Positions 11,273-24,400 of a stretch of DNA of 64,000 nt are shown piece after piece (position 1 is the stretch's first letter; every line of letters starts with the position of its first letter). The position numbers were made by a program, and so were the translations under genes. The notes below the pieces were generated by a model. It did no database searches, was not told the DNA's origin, and saw only the letters and a list, made by a program, of their open reading frames with translations. The DNA is from Limnoperna fortunei. Taxonomy: Eukaryota > Mollusca > Bivalvia > Mytilida > Modiolidae. The stretch lies in assembly GCA_944474755.1 (NCBI GenBank), contig OX104123.1, forward strand, positions 69,027,615 through 69,091,614, in the 5' to 3' direction.

Positions 11273-14200
11273 GTAAGTAATACTTATATTGTGAAGTAAA
11301 TATGTTAACATGTACAAGTACAGATCTGTAGCTTAATGACACTTTTATCAATTGTTCAGCCATACATGTATCAACTCTCATGGTGTCTAGTGTTAATAGT
11401 CTATTTAGATGTAAGCAACATAGTTTTCCATTGCTGTGTGAACACAAACATGTATTGTTTACTAAAATCGTCCATCTGTTGTCTTTGACTAAATAGAATT
11501 TGAATTTTTATAAAACATTTATAACATGAATCGGAGGTCACATAAATGTGTTGACAAAATGGACAAATAACGTTCGACAATAGACTTAATGGTGGTCAAT
11601 TAAAATAAATGTACATTTATCTACATTTACATATATTTCGTTACTGTTACTATGAATTGACTGTTATAATATCATTTCAGAGACTTTGGGAGGCTGCTTA
11701 CTTTGGTAGAACTAAGGAGGTCGAGGACCTGGTGAAGAAAGGGGCTGATGTCAACAGGAAACATCATGTGAGTTTCTTGTTTTACTATTTATCTGTGACA
11801 ACAAATCATTAATAACACACCACAAATGACTGACATCAGATTATTTCATACAAATTAAATATTTCACAGAAAGTGTGACCATTTCTTAGTTCTGAATAAA
11901 AAAATATCAATCATAACAAAAATGTCTGCTGTTATACATCAACAGTACATCATGGCTGACATCAGATTGATTATTTCACACTTATTAAATATTTCACCAC
12001 GAGTGTGACGATTTAGTTAACTCGTATCTTTGTCCTAAATCAGAAAATATCAAGTTTGATTTGATCCGTTACCAAAGCTACTTTTGTTATATGTAGATGT
12101 ATTACTTACATTGAGAAGATATTCTAATATGACGTCCTGCTTTAGCCATGTAAACAAAGCCGTGTCAAAATTCCAATAAGTTTAGTTCGCACATGCGTAA
12201 ACAGCGTGTTTTGTGTAAATGTAAAAACTGACTTGCAAATGCCGTTTGTTATGTGTTATCCATAATTATCGTTATTGTAAATAATTTAGTTATGTTTAGT
12301 CTGAATTCTGAGATTTATATGGTTTAAACTACTCCCGATACATTATTTTTTTTTTAACAATTCTACATTCGAATTAATATGACGTCACAATTAAAATTCC
12401 GACGTCATATGACGCTGAACTGAAAATTTCAAACTGGAACGATGCAATTTCGTTAAGATTGCTCAATATTTTTGTTTAAAAGGTACGTACATTCAATAAA
12501 ATGACGAGAAAATATGTTTATGTCAATTTTATTTGCTTTAACATACTGTTTTGGGATATATCGTATTAGTTAGTCCTCTTAGAACCGCTTCGAAATTTTA
12601 AAACATTTGTTAGACATCGAAATAGATTATTGCGAGTGGGCTTTATGGGAATTAGAACATGGTCAGACCTTATATTTGTCTTCATTTTATACCTTGCTAT
12701 CGCTCGGTATAAAATATTGACAAATATAAGGTCTGACCATGTTCTTATTCCCATAAAGCCCGCTCGCAATAATCTATTTCTTAAATGTTGTTTACACATT
12801 GTTTGCATGTGTTGTAGTATAAAGGATGGAGCGTTTTACATTTGGCAGCAGAGAGAGAAGATCCAGAGACAGTATCCATGCTGGTGGAGCTGGGGGCAGA
12901 TGTCATTGCCAAGGATAGAGGGGTATGTATTTACTTAACTGATTTGTGTTTTAATCATTGATCACTGACAACAAATACGTCATCATTTATTTTATTACTG
13001 ACATTGTCCCTGTGCCACTATAATCCTCCATTGTAGGTTGTCAAAAGGGGGAGGGGTTGACCATCCCCACCCCCTAGATTATATACATTTTCTAATGTGT
13101 ATACTTATACAAGTCCGTACACTAAATTGTGCTTGTTCTTTTCATTCTTTTTAGTAAGATGGTATTTTTAGTGTACAGTTGTATGTCTGTTGTTCTGGGG
13201 ATACACACAAGGTTTCCCCACCCCTTATAGCATCAGTTATCATTGTGTTGTCTTTGCTATTACTGTGTGATTAATTACTGTTAGAATGGTTATCCCCACC
13301 CCTTAATAACACTGATGATTAATAATCTTCAAAATAGTTGTGATCCCCACCCCATAGGTATGTGTTATTATATTACTGATGATATGATTTGTTTTATTGA
13401 GTTAAGTTTGAATCCCCAGGTAGTTTTTCCAACCCCCTTAATGCATTTTTTGTTTATTATTGATAAATCCCTACAGATTCCCGCCCTGTAAGTGTATGTT
13501 TTTATAATCCCAGTAATACAACAACTTTATAACAGTGCCGTTTTATACAAGGGGCTTTCCCTTTATGCATTTATTGTTTATTATTTTAAAATCGGTTCAG
13601 ATCCCCGCCCTATAAGTGTATGTTTGTATAATCCCAGTAATAAAATAAGTTTATCTAAGTGCAAGTTTTATTCCAGGGGCTTTCCTTTAGTGCATTTACT
13701 GTTTATTATTTTAAAATCAGTACAGATCCCCGTCCTATAAGTGTATGTTTTTATAATTATAGTAGTTTAACAAGTTTATATCTACAATGTGTATGCAGTC
13801 TGTTTAGTACATATAAATAACAACTGGTTAATAAAGTAAGATACAAGTTTATGTAGACTTAAACAATATAAGTATTTGTTTTATTCTTTAAAAGCTCGCC
13901 TTTTTACAGGGCGATACACCATATGATGTAACCAGGAACAATGACATCAAAGAATTTCTGAAGGTAGATATATTTGTTAACTGAAATTAAGAAATATTAT
14001 ACATAGTGTGTTGTATGTTCTGTCTGCCTGTCTCTCTGTCTTTCCATGTGTTATGTTTAGTTGTTTCTGTTGTTTGTCTGCCTGTCTGTCTGTGTCATTA
14101 TGCCTGTCTGTTTGTCTGTGTCTGTCTGTATGTCTCTGTTTTATGTCTAGTCTTTTCTACACATATTGTCTGTCTGTCTGTCTGTCTCTGTTTTATGTAT

Positions 14201-15393
14201 AGTTTTCCTTTCCTGTCTGATGCCTGTCTATATTGTATAATATAAAGAATTCAATAAAAGGGGCCACAGTGACCAGCTTTCCATTTTTCCCATGTTTTTT
14301 CAGATTTTTATGCACATTTTACTTGTTCATTGATTTTTCAATCATAAATGGTTTTGTCCAGATTTTTACCATTTTTGGCAGGGTTTTACAAATTTCAAAC
14401 CTGGTTTCATAGTATGATGAAGTCTGGCATGGAAGAAAGGGTACCTATTCTGTGTAATCAACTCCTCCCACAGCTTTAAACCCAGATCTTTGAATCGTCA
14501 TAGAAAGATTGGATGCATTAAAATATTGTTGTTATGCACCTGCTATTATGGAACCAGTTATCTTTTAAACAATGGGCCCTGACTGCAGTGTATTCCATGC
14601 AAGTCCATATACCGTCAACCAGGTCTTGATGAACTGTGTTGACGTGGCCACATTAAGGAACGTTTGTATTCTCTAAATTCTTATTCTGATTTGTTTACAA
14701 CTGTCCCTAGTGACACAATTGCCCAGTTTTTAAATAAATTAATACAGTAAAATATAATTGTATTGTTATATTGCATTATTATTATTATTTTGTCCCCCCC
14801 CCCCACTTTCCGGAGTGACATATTGTATTTTGTCCTGTCCGTCTGTCTGTCTTTTCACCGCTCAGCTCCTCTGAAACTACTCAAAATAAAATTTACGAAA
14901 CTTGGTATATAACAAGTACACCGTAGTTGTGCATGTTACCAGAAAATTCTGATCCTCAAAATTTGTAGGAGTTATGGCCCTTTAAACTTAGAATTTTCCG
15001 AAAATTCCTAATAAATCATGGTTTCCGCTCAACTCCTCTGAAACTACTTAACTTAATTTTACGAAACATGGTACATAGAAAGAAATCTACATCTAGTTGT
15101 GAATATTACCAAGAAATTTTCATCCTCAAAATTTTGTGGGAGTTATAGCTCTTTGAACTTAGAATTTTTTCTAGAAATTCCTCACAAATCATAGTTTCTA
15201 CTCAATTCTTTTGAAAGTACTCCACCAGAAATTTACGAAACTTGGTATGTAGCAAGTACACCATATTTAGTTGTTCATATTACCTATGAATTTATATCCT
15301 GAAAATTTTGTGTTATGGGACCTTGCTGAAAATCCACATTGGGTACCGGCGGAGACATCGTTTTTGTATGCAAATCCGCAAAAACAAACTTTA

Positions 15394-15433
<40 letters not shown>

Positions 15434-18400
15434 TTAAGCTGTATATATGCTGATCTACTACTTAATATACACAGTGTAAAATTGTTATCAGGTATGACGT
15501 TTCAACCACAAATCTAATATTTAAACTTAAACATGATAAGTCTATGACCATGGTACAAATTAAAACATTCATTTTAGATCTGTTTGGTTTCCTTAACTAA
15601 TAATTAACAATACACATTGTATGCCAAACCCATAGCTGGAGCTTCCGACCTGTGCTCGGAATTTCGCGCGGTTTTGCTCAGAATTACCCATTTTTGCGCG
15701 GAAAAGGCTTGGAATTTAGGACAATGATATTTTAAAACGCAAGAATTGGATCGGAAATATAGACTTAGTCACTTGTTTAGCTTGGAAAATGCGTGGTAAG
15801 TTGGACTTTCATATTTTTCAGCACGGAATTTGCTCGGAAATTGTGACTTTGTCATTTTGTTAGCTTGGAAAATGTGCGGAAAGTTGAGCTTAAATATTTT
15901 TGCTCAATGATATAGGGATTTACAATTGCATTAAATATGTTAGAATTTCACTAAAATATCTTTTTGGTTAAATAAAATTATGCTGAAAATATATACATTG
16001 GTCACCAAACAGCAATTAGTGTTTATTAAAAACGGACAGTTACATGGTAAAATATTAGCATTCAATTTATTAATTAAAGTAGTTTACATGTATAAGCTCT
16101 GAACAACTAAAGATATTCAGAGTTTTTCAAATGCATATAATAAAATAATTATTTTATACCAATACAAAAATATTAAATTAAATCTGTAATCAGTCATAAA
16201 ATTAACATTTAATTAAAAAAATATTAATTTCTCAAGTTCTATTAGTGAAGTATTCTATTCTTTAAGTAAAATCTATATCATATAGAAGTTGAATATTTTT
16301 CAAGCAGTGGATTGTTTTATTACTCAAAAGAATTTAAAATGATTAGGGTTAGGGTTAAATGCTTAATATTTATTAAATACAACTCAAATTTGTTTTTTTG
16401 ATTAATCAGTGTTCAAATATTGACCAATGAAAATGGAGAATTATGAGCCAATCAACCTTTACTGGACAGGAAAACTACAGGAGGAATGTAAATCAAAGTC
16501 ATCTCTTAATCTAATCTGCATACAATCACTGGAAAACACACTTGGTCTGAAATTCAATCAACAACTCAGTTAAAGATGTCAGAAAGGCGGTTACGAAAGC
16601 TAGAATGTTAACAGGAACGTACCTACTTAAAGCACACAAAGTAAAGTTTAACCAAACTGAGATCGATACAACTTGCCAGTACTGCCGAATTGAAAAAAAA
16701 TCTCGTTCACGTGCTAACAAGATGTCCATTATACAACGAATTAAGGAAAGGAACTACTAAACTCTATAAGAACTCTTCTGAGCAACAGTATAATGCAAGT
16801 GGAGGATAAAGTCTAGTGCGATCGTCAATAGTTATATATTTGTCTGGTGGAGGAACATTCTATTCTACTCACATATTATTAAACGGATTGACGGTTGTGC
16901 TCCTAGACAGGAGGGAAACGAAAGAAAAGAAAAGAAAGAATGGCAGACTTCATATCAACAATATTGAAAAAGTTACTGACTTCACTATTTCCTTTGTGAA
17001 CTACTGAGACATATTATTGGATCAAAATTTGTAGCAGTTTTCTATAAATTTAATATTATTATAAATTAATTTCGGAAAATTTAATATAAAACACATACCT
17101 TATCTTAGGTTATATCAATGTAAACAAACTCCATTAAGTTTTCCTCCTCAACACCCATTTGAAAAATGTTGCAAGGTTGATTGATCTTTTTACCATGAAT
17201 TTCCCTGTCCGTTTTGACCATTCGCCCCTATTTTTTTTTACTAAAAACTGGTCATGTCATTAATTTTGAGAGTGTCTATTATCTTAACAAAGATGCTTGA
17301 CGGATTTCTTATTCTAAATTGTCGACATGCGATCTGCTTTATCAAGTTATTGTCAGACATCGCTATAGCGTACCAGAGGCTCAGCTGTCTTTTGTGTAGT
17401 TCAGCTAAAATTGGCGGTATACCTAGAAAGAGATATACAATAGGAGAAGCAGTTCGTACTGGCAATGATTGTAATTGTTTCAGAGTGGTTAATAAAAGTT
17501 TGTAAGTAATTCAACATCTTTACTCAATAGATTCATAATCTCTAATCCCTAGATCAGCCCAGGTACTACATACGTTTGTAACATGTTATAGGAAGTTCTT
17601 GGATTCAAACCATGTGTACCGTGTACTCCTGTTTTAATAAGAGAATAAAGTGTCATTCTAGCCATTGATATTCTAGATGCAACATTAAGTTTGTTTTCGT
17701 CTGTAATTGCCTTTATTGTTCCAATATGTGTTGTTTTTGTTTTATATTCTAATATATTGCTCCCTAATATAAGATCGCCTACTTGCTCTGATGTTTGATT
17801 TACTCTTGTTGATACTGTAATAAGTGCATTCCTCTTTGTCGGATGTATCATGAATCTATGATCTGCTGCTTATTCACTGACTGTATCTAGCATCTCCTGC
17901 ATTTCTTCTTTGTCCTGAGAGAGTAAGATTATATCATCTGCACACGTAGGGCAACCAGCGTATACAGTCCCAATTGTAGCACTCATTCTGTGTTTTACCA
18001 GATATTTAAGCCATTGGTTGATGTACTGTTTATATAGATGAGCTGATAGCATATCACCTTGACGTACCTTGATCAACTGTTATACTTTTGCTAGCTTCAT
18101 CCATCCAATTGACTGTTGAAGTTAATCCATTGTACAGGTCTTCTATTTTATCCCACAATTCCAGTTGGATGCCTAGTTCATGAAGTTTATCCAGAAGTTT
18201 ATGGTGATTAACAACATCAAAAGCTTTTTGACTGTCTAATGTAATTTAAAAATAATCTGTCTTTGGTACCGATTTATATACCCACTTCGCTGACTATTTA
18301 GGGCCGCCTTGTTAGGGGATAAGCCTGTTGTAAAACAAAATTGCATGTCTGATTGATCTTTCTTGTCGAGTTGCATCTTTTCTAGAATGATGTACTCAAA

Positions 18401-21400
18401 TATTTTGCCATGTATCGATGTGACTGTTATGCCACTATAGTTTTCTGCCTGTGAGTGGTCCTTTCCTTTCTTTGGTATTGGGGTTATAATGCCAGTCTTG
18501 AAAAATAAATTATCTTTAATTTACCCACTGGTTTCAAACATATTTATCATAACATTTTGAAAAAAATATTTTCAATTTTCACACTGGTTTCAAACATATT
18601 TATCATAACAATAATAAAAACAAATGGAGGATCTCCAGTATACCAGTATTGTGATCACCAAGTACGGGAGATCCCTAATGGATATTTAAGTTAATTTTTA
18701 AGCTTTTTAATGTTTTTTATGTTTGCATGCCCATAAGTTCATTATAATTACATAAAGTGTGTAATAAAAACAAGTGTTTCTTCTTTTTTGTTGTGTTTGC
18801 ATATATTTTTAACAAACTGATTTGTACTTATAGAAATTGTAAAGGTCTAATTAATATACATGTAATAGCAATATTTGTTAATTTTTCTGTAAATAAAAGC
18901 AATAAAATGAAAATGAAATATAATGTGTGTAAACATTTTTAGCATTAGAAAATCCTTCAAAGACGTAAATGGCCGGATTTTGTCAAACAGGAAGTAGGTA
19001 AGCGACAGACCTGAAATTGAATCCCACATAATGGGAGGCTATGCTGATGCTGCATAACAAATTTAAAGAGAATGTGATTAGTAGTTGCTGAAAAAACTGT
19101 AAAGAAAATGTTTTCCTCGCCCACACGGAAGTATTTTTTTTTAAAATTTTTCTTCCAGGATAACACTTATAAGCCAAGATGGATAATGTGAATATGATAT
19201 CAGGCTTCTATGTAAAGCAGAAGCAACAAAGAACTTGACAAGTATCCCTTGCTGTCAGAATGATGGGGAAAACAAATAATATTATTTTATTCATGTTCTA
19301 TTGAATTTTAAATATTTATTATGCTAGAATGCAGTTAGTGCTCATTCTTTTAAAATCAGAAATAAATGATGGAATCTTATTAACAATTGTTTTACTTTAA
19401 AAAAACTTCTACAGATTTTACATGCTATCCTCCACTTAAAATGAGCATTGATGAGATCAACTATCGTCGAGCTGGCAAAACATAAGACTAAACAAGAAAC
19501 AAAATGTTGACATCACAGGAACCAAAATATCAAACCCCACGGAAAAAAATTCCAAGACAAGGAGAAAAATTCCACATTAAAATTCCAAGCTAAATTTCCG
19601 ACACGGAAAAATTTCCATGGTTGCTTGAAATTATGAGCTTATTTCCAACAAAGTGCGGAGTATTAGGAATTTTCCAAGCTATTTTCCGACATAGCACGGT
19701 GTATTCGGAATTTTCCAAGCTAATTTCCCACATAGTACGGAATATTTGGAAAATTCCGAGCTATTTTCCGACCTAGTGCGGACTATTCGGACGGACTATT
19801 CCGAGCTTAGCTTGGAATTTTGTAACAAATTCGGTGCTAACGTCGGAAAATCAGTTGGAAATGTGAACAATTTTCGACCAAATATCCAAAATAGCTCGGA
19901 AAAGTGTGTTTTTTCAGGGTTTTTCACGCACATTTTCCGTGCTAAAATGCGGAATCTCCAGCTACGGGAAGGTAATTTCCAGTATACGTAAAAACGACAG
20001 CAACAAACATTTTTTATGTACGAACACGCATTTTATTTAATAATTGAAGTCTATACGTAAGTGAATTCAAATACACGTGCATAGTAAGACACGAAGTTAA
20101 CAGTCACAGCCCCTGCGTGATGAATTTTAATTTGAGGGAAAAAAGAAGTATGTTTATTTTATTTTAAGAGGCAAAACAGTGATGAATACAAATAAACAGT
20201 AATTGAGTTTACAGTCCCTCCTTTTGAAAACAGTTTAAAAGAATCTGAGTGTGTGTCTGTCCATCCCTTTTCCTTAGTTACTTTCGAAAGAATTTATATT
20301 GTTTAAAATGTTAATATACTGGTATAATCCGGCATTATTGTACGAGATCAGTTTTTAGTTTTGAGGCTGACGTATACTTAATCCTAAAAACTAATTATTG
20401 TTGTTTCATTATTATTTATTGGTATCAATTTTCGTGGATTGAGGAAAATATGCATTTCGATGGATACATAAATTCGTGGATCGCCAGATCAGATGTACAC
20501 TAAATGTTAAAATCGGTATTTTGGTGAGTTTGTTGTACACTTTTTAGCTCACCTGACCCAAAAGGTCTGTTAAGCTATTGTCATCACTTTGCGTATGTCG
20601 TCGTCGGCGTCTGTACGCTTATTACATTTTATTCTTCTTCTCTAAAACCACTTGGCCAATTGAAACCAAACATAGCCATAATGTTCATTGAATGGACCTT
20701 TACACAGTTTGTGTTTTTTTATTTGGATTAGAAAACTAATATGGCCGCCATCTCAGGACTTAGTTTAACATAAGACCATATGGGAAAAAAGTTAGAAAAA
20801 GGCTTAACCGGTTAAACAAGCGAAACAAAACTTACTAGCAATATTGTTTGGATATTCTTCTATAAAGTTTATGTTTTTTATGCCAATTTAGTGATTTTGT
20901 TAACTAGAAATTGCCTCCGAATTTCTGCTGTTTCCCCTTGGAGCAAATTTCCCGAATTTTGTCTAAATATTTCCCAATGTATGACAAAAATCCCAACAGA
21001 AAACCATAAGAACAGCAATGTATATCTTATTTAAGGCTTCTGTTGGACACTTCTGTCCCATATAAAAATACAACGGGTCAAAATTCTGTCAAAATTTTAC
21101 AACATGTTTCATTGGATATAAGAACGCACTATCAACCTGAATTCAACATGGTCTAAAATCTACTTTCACTTTCTATTTCGGTCCAATAGTGCATGTCCCT
21201 AATTGACTCTCAACAGTTTTATGTTCATTTAAAACCAATAAAACTTTATCCTAAGTTTCCTAGAATATTTAGCTTTTCAAAAATACCAAATTTATTTTGG
21301 TATCTTGTGCGGTTCAAATTATATACGAGGCAAGAGTAACCTGTCTGTTTAATAGTAAACTACTTTTACGTACAACCTCTGGACTGGTTCCCGGTATTTG

Positions 21401-24400
21401 GTGGTCCTACACCTACAAACTGCGCAGGGGCAATATATGACCACAAACCAGTTCAAAGCAATAGAAGTTTAAAACTATTCCAGAGCGGAATGAACTTTGT
21501 GCCGGAAATTCCAAATACGATGCTGCCAGTGTTAAACGAGTATTGCAATGATTTAAACATAATAAAAATATTTTAGCAGTCATTTTCATTTTTTTATTTT
21601 TAATATGTTTGCATACATGCAAAAGTGCATTTTACATTAAAACATACTATTTTTATAGGATTCAGTGTTGTAATTTTTAAATAGTTTTACATGTACTTCA
21701 TTTATAATTCTAGAAACTTATTTAAAAAAAATAATTCATTTTTTTGAACAATATTGCTGCAATTGATTCTTCTATTGTAATGTATTTTTTCTGGTCTTTC
21801 ATTGATACTCTATACTCAATAATTAAACTGCTCAAAATAAATCCATATAATTCCTACATCTTGATAATATAAACATTTGAACATCTCACAGAAGTCAAAT
21901 AAATATATCTAACACAAGATAAATTTTATTTTATTGACTGCGTTTTGATGTCTTTTTATAAGTGTAAACCGTTACTTTTTACCCAATTCCAGAAACACAT
22001 CAATGAATTTTCCCAGTTATAAAGGAGGGGGCTTTTTTTAAAAAATGCAACAAAATCACTGCTGAATTGGAAATTCAAAATGGCTGCCAACGCAGTAGTT
22101 TAACATAGAACCCTATGGAAAAAAGTAGTAAAAGGCTTCTTCTCTGAAACTGGTTAATCAATGGAAACAAAACTTACTAGCAATATTGTTTAGTTGGTCC
22201 TCTATTAAGTTTATGTTTTTTTATCCCAATCCAAAATTCAAAATGGTGACCACTGCATGACTTTGTTTAACCTTGGACCCTTTGGGAAAAAAGTTTAAAA
22301 TGGCTACTTCTCTGAAACCGGTTAACCAATCGAAACAAAACTTAGTACCAATATGTCTTTGATGGTCCTTCATTAGTTTATGTTTTTATGCCAATTGGAA
22401 AATCAAAATGGCTGCCACCGCAGGACATAGTTTAACATAGAACAGTATTGGAAAAAGTTTAAAGGCCTCTCGTCTGAAACCGGTTAACCAATTGAAACAA
22501 AACTTACTAGCAATATTATTTGGATGTTTTTCTTTAAAGTTCATGTTTTTTTTATCCCAATCGGAAATTCAAAATGGCCACCACCGCAGAACCTGGTTTA
22601 ACATAGAACCCTATGGGGAAAATTTTTGAAAGGCTTCTTTTCTGAAACCAATTAACCAATTGAAAAAATAAACTTACTAGCAATATTATTTGGAATGGCC
22701 ACTACCGAATGAGTTATTTTAACATAGGACGATATGGGCAAATTAAAAAAAATCTTCTCTTAAACCGGTTAACCAGTGGAAACACAACTTACTAGCAATA
22801 TTGTTTGGATGGTCCTCTTTAAAGTTTATTGAAAATTACAGGACAGTTTAAAATCAGGGAAATGCCATCTTCATTGCCTATAGTGTATAAATTCAGGTGA
22901 GCGATACAGGCTTTCAAGAGCCTCTGGTTTGTTGTTTAAACAAAGAATTATTATGTGAGTAAATTCAATTATTACCTGATTCGCTTTGCATTGGTCTTTA
23001 ATTGTACAGGAGACGTTTGCCTACCGCGTGACGACAAAGTATGAACCTTACGGTAATCATATACTTGTCATTAATGTGACTGTTGTTAGTTAGAACGACA
23101 TGATATTTCTTACAGTATTTAATAACCGAAATATCAAAGACAAAAACATTTTTAAAAAATGTTTATTTTCAATTGCGATTATTTATTTCAAACTTGAGCA
23201 CTTTGAATAGTGACAGGAAGTTACTTTTGAGATTCTCACGATCATTTTTCAGACTATGTAGACGACAAAAAAATCGCCGAACTTTTACACCTCCAATAAC
23301 ACAAATTCCTGGATCCACCCCTGTGATAATACATTTTCCTATACCTGATTTCTTTCGTATAGAAAACAAATCCGAGTACTGCTAAATCTTAAGTATAAAG
23401 TTTGAAGTTTAATTAAAGAATACAGTTGGTTGTGATTATTGTTCATGTTCGGTAAATTAAACCCCCAGGGATATAATATTTCGTTGAAGTCTTGAATTCG
23501 TGGGTAGATAGTGCCCACAAAAACCCTGAAAATTAATATCCAACGAGCAAAGATGAAACCATAGTATTCATTAATTGCATTTAATTATTTTTGACATCCT
23601 GAATATAGCTTAACTGGCTCGACATTCTGCGAAAATCCATCAATCAATTTATTTTTGACAGTTCAAAAAAAAAGTTTTAGAAAACGATTCATATAATTCT
23701 ACCATTTTAGAAGAAGGCATTATTTTTTTTAATTTCTACAGATAAACATATAGTGCAATAACATTTTCCTTGTTTAGTTTATGGACACAAATATTTTCTA
23801 TACATGTATTGTACTACAGCAGCTACATGTACTGTTTATGACTTAAGCTAAGAAATTATATACTTTTGTATTGAACACATTTTGACTTATAATATTTGTT
23901 ACAGGTTGCTCAGGGTGTAATTAAAGCAGGTATGTTTCAGTTAAATGTTAAATATATAAAAAGACAGAGTGCATGAATGTCACATTGGTTGTGGGGGCCT
24001 CCGTGGCAGAGTGGTTAAGGTAGTTCGTCTACTATTGATCACGTGGTCTGTCAACACTGAGATTGCGGGTTCGATTCTCTCTGCAGGCATGGTGTACTCT
24101 ACTCCAATCTTAATTGACAAGGATTGTCAGTTTTCCTACAACAGGTCGAGGGTTCTCTCCGGGTTCTCCGGCTTCCAACCCCAATAAAAACTGGACGCCA
24201 TGATATAGCTGAAAAATTGCTGAAAGTGGCGTTAAAACACCATTCAAACAAACAAACAAACAAACACACACATTTGTTGTTAATCGGCTTCTGTGTTGTT
24301 TGCTCATTTGCATCATACACTTAATAAGCAGTATTGTGTATGAAAAGGACAAAGTATTTCATCAGCTCAGTAACCAATGACAATTACTCATTGTATACCA

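Larger units (their letters stand above)
15629..19968. mobile_element. 4.3-kb terminal-inverted-repeat element with subterminal repeats
   Basis: The left end CCCATAGCTGGAGCTTCCG matches the inverse of the right end CGGAATCTCCAGCTACGGG. Inside each end lie many degenerate copies of a short motif: GCTCGGAAAT, CTTGGAAAATG on the left (to about 15,920) and the inverse ATTTTCCGAGC, TTTTCCAAGC on the right (from about 19,530). No transposase frame is seen. The interior holds decayed LINE pieces. It sits in intron 4 of the Roc-COR gene. I found no clear target duplication and cannot name the superfamily. Confidence 0.7.

Noticed and set aside
12630..12938. 102-codon plus-strand frame and its 80-codon antisense partner over the hairpin
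   Set aside because: They read through the foldback arms; the real coding exon here is 12,818-12,922 in another frame.
23993..24080. Possible functional tRNA gene
   Set aside because: Boxes A and B are tRNA-like, but the cloverleaf acceptor stem is not closed and the unit continues into a SINE body with tail and target duplication.
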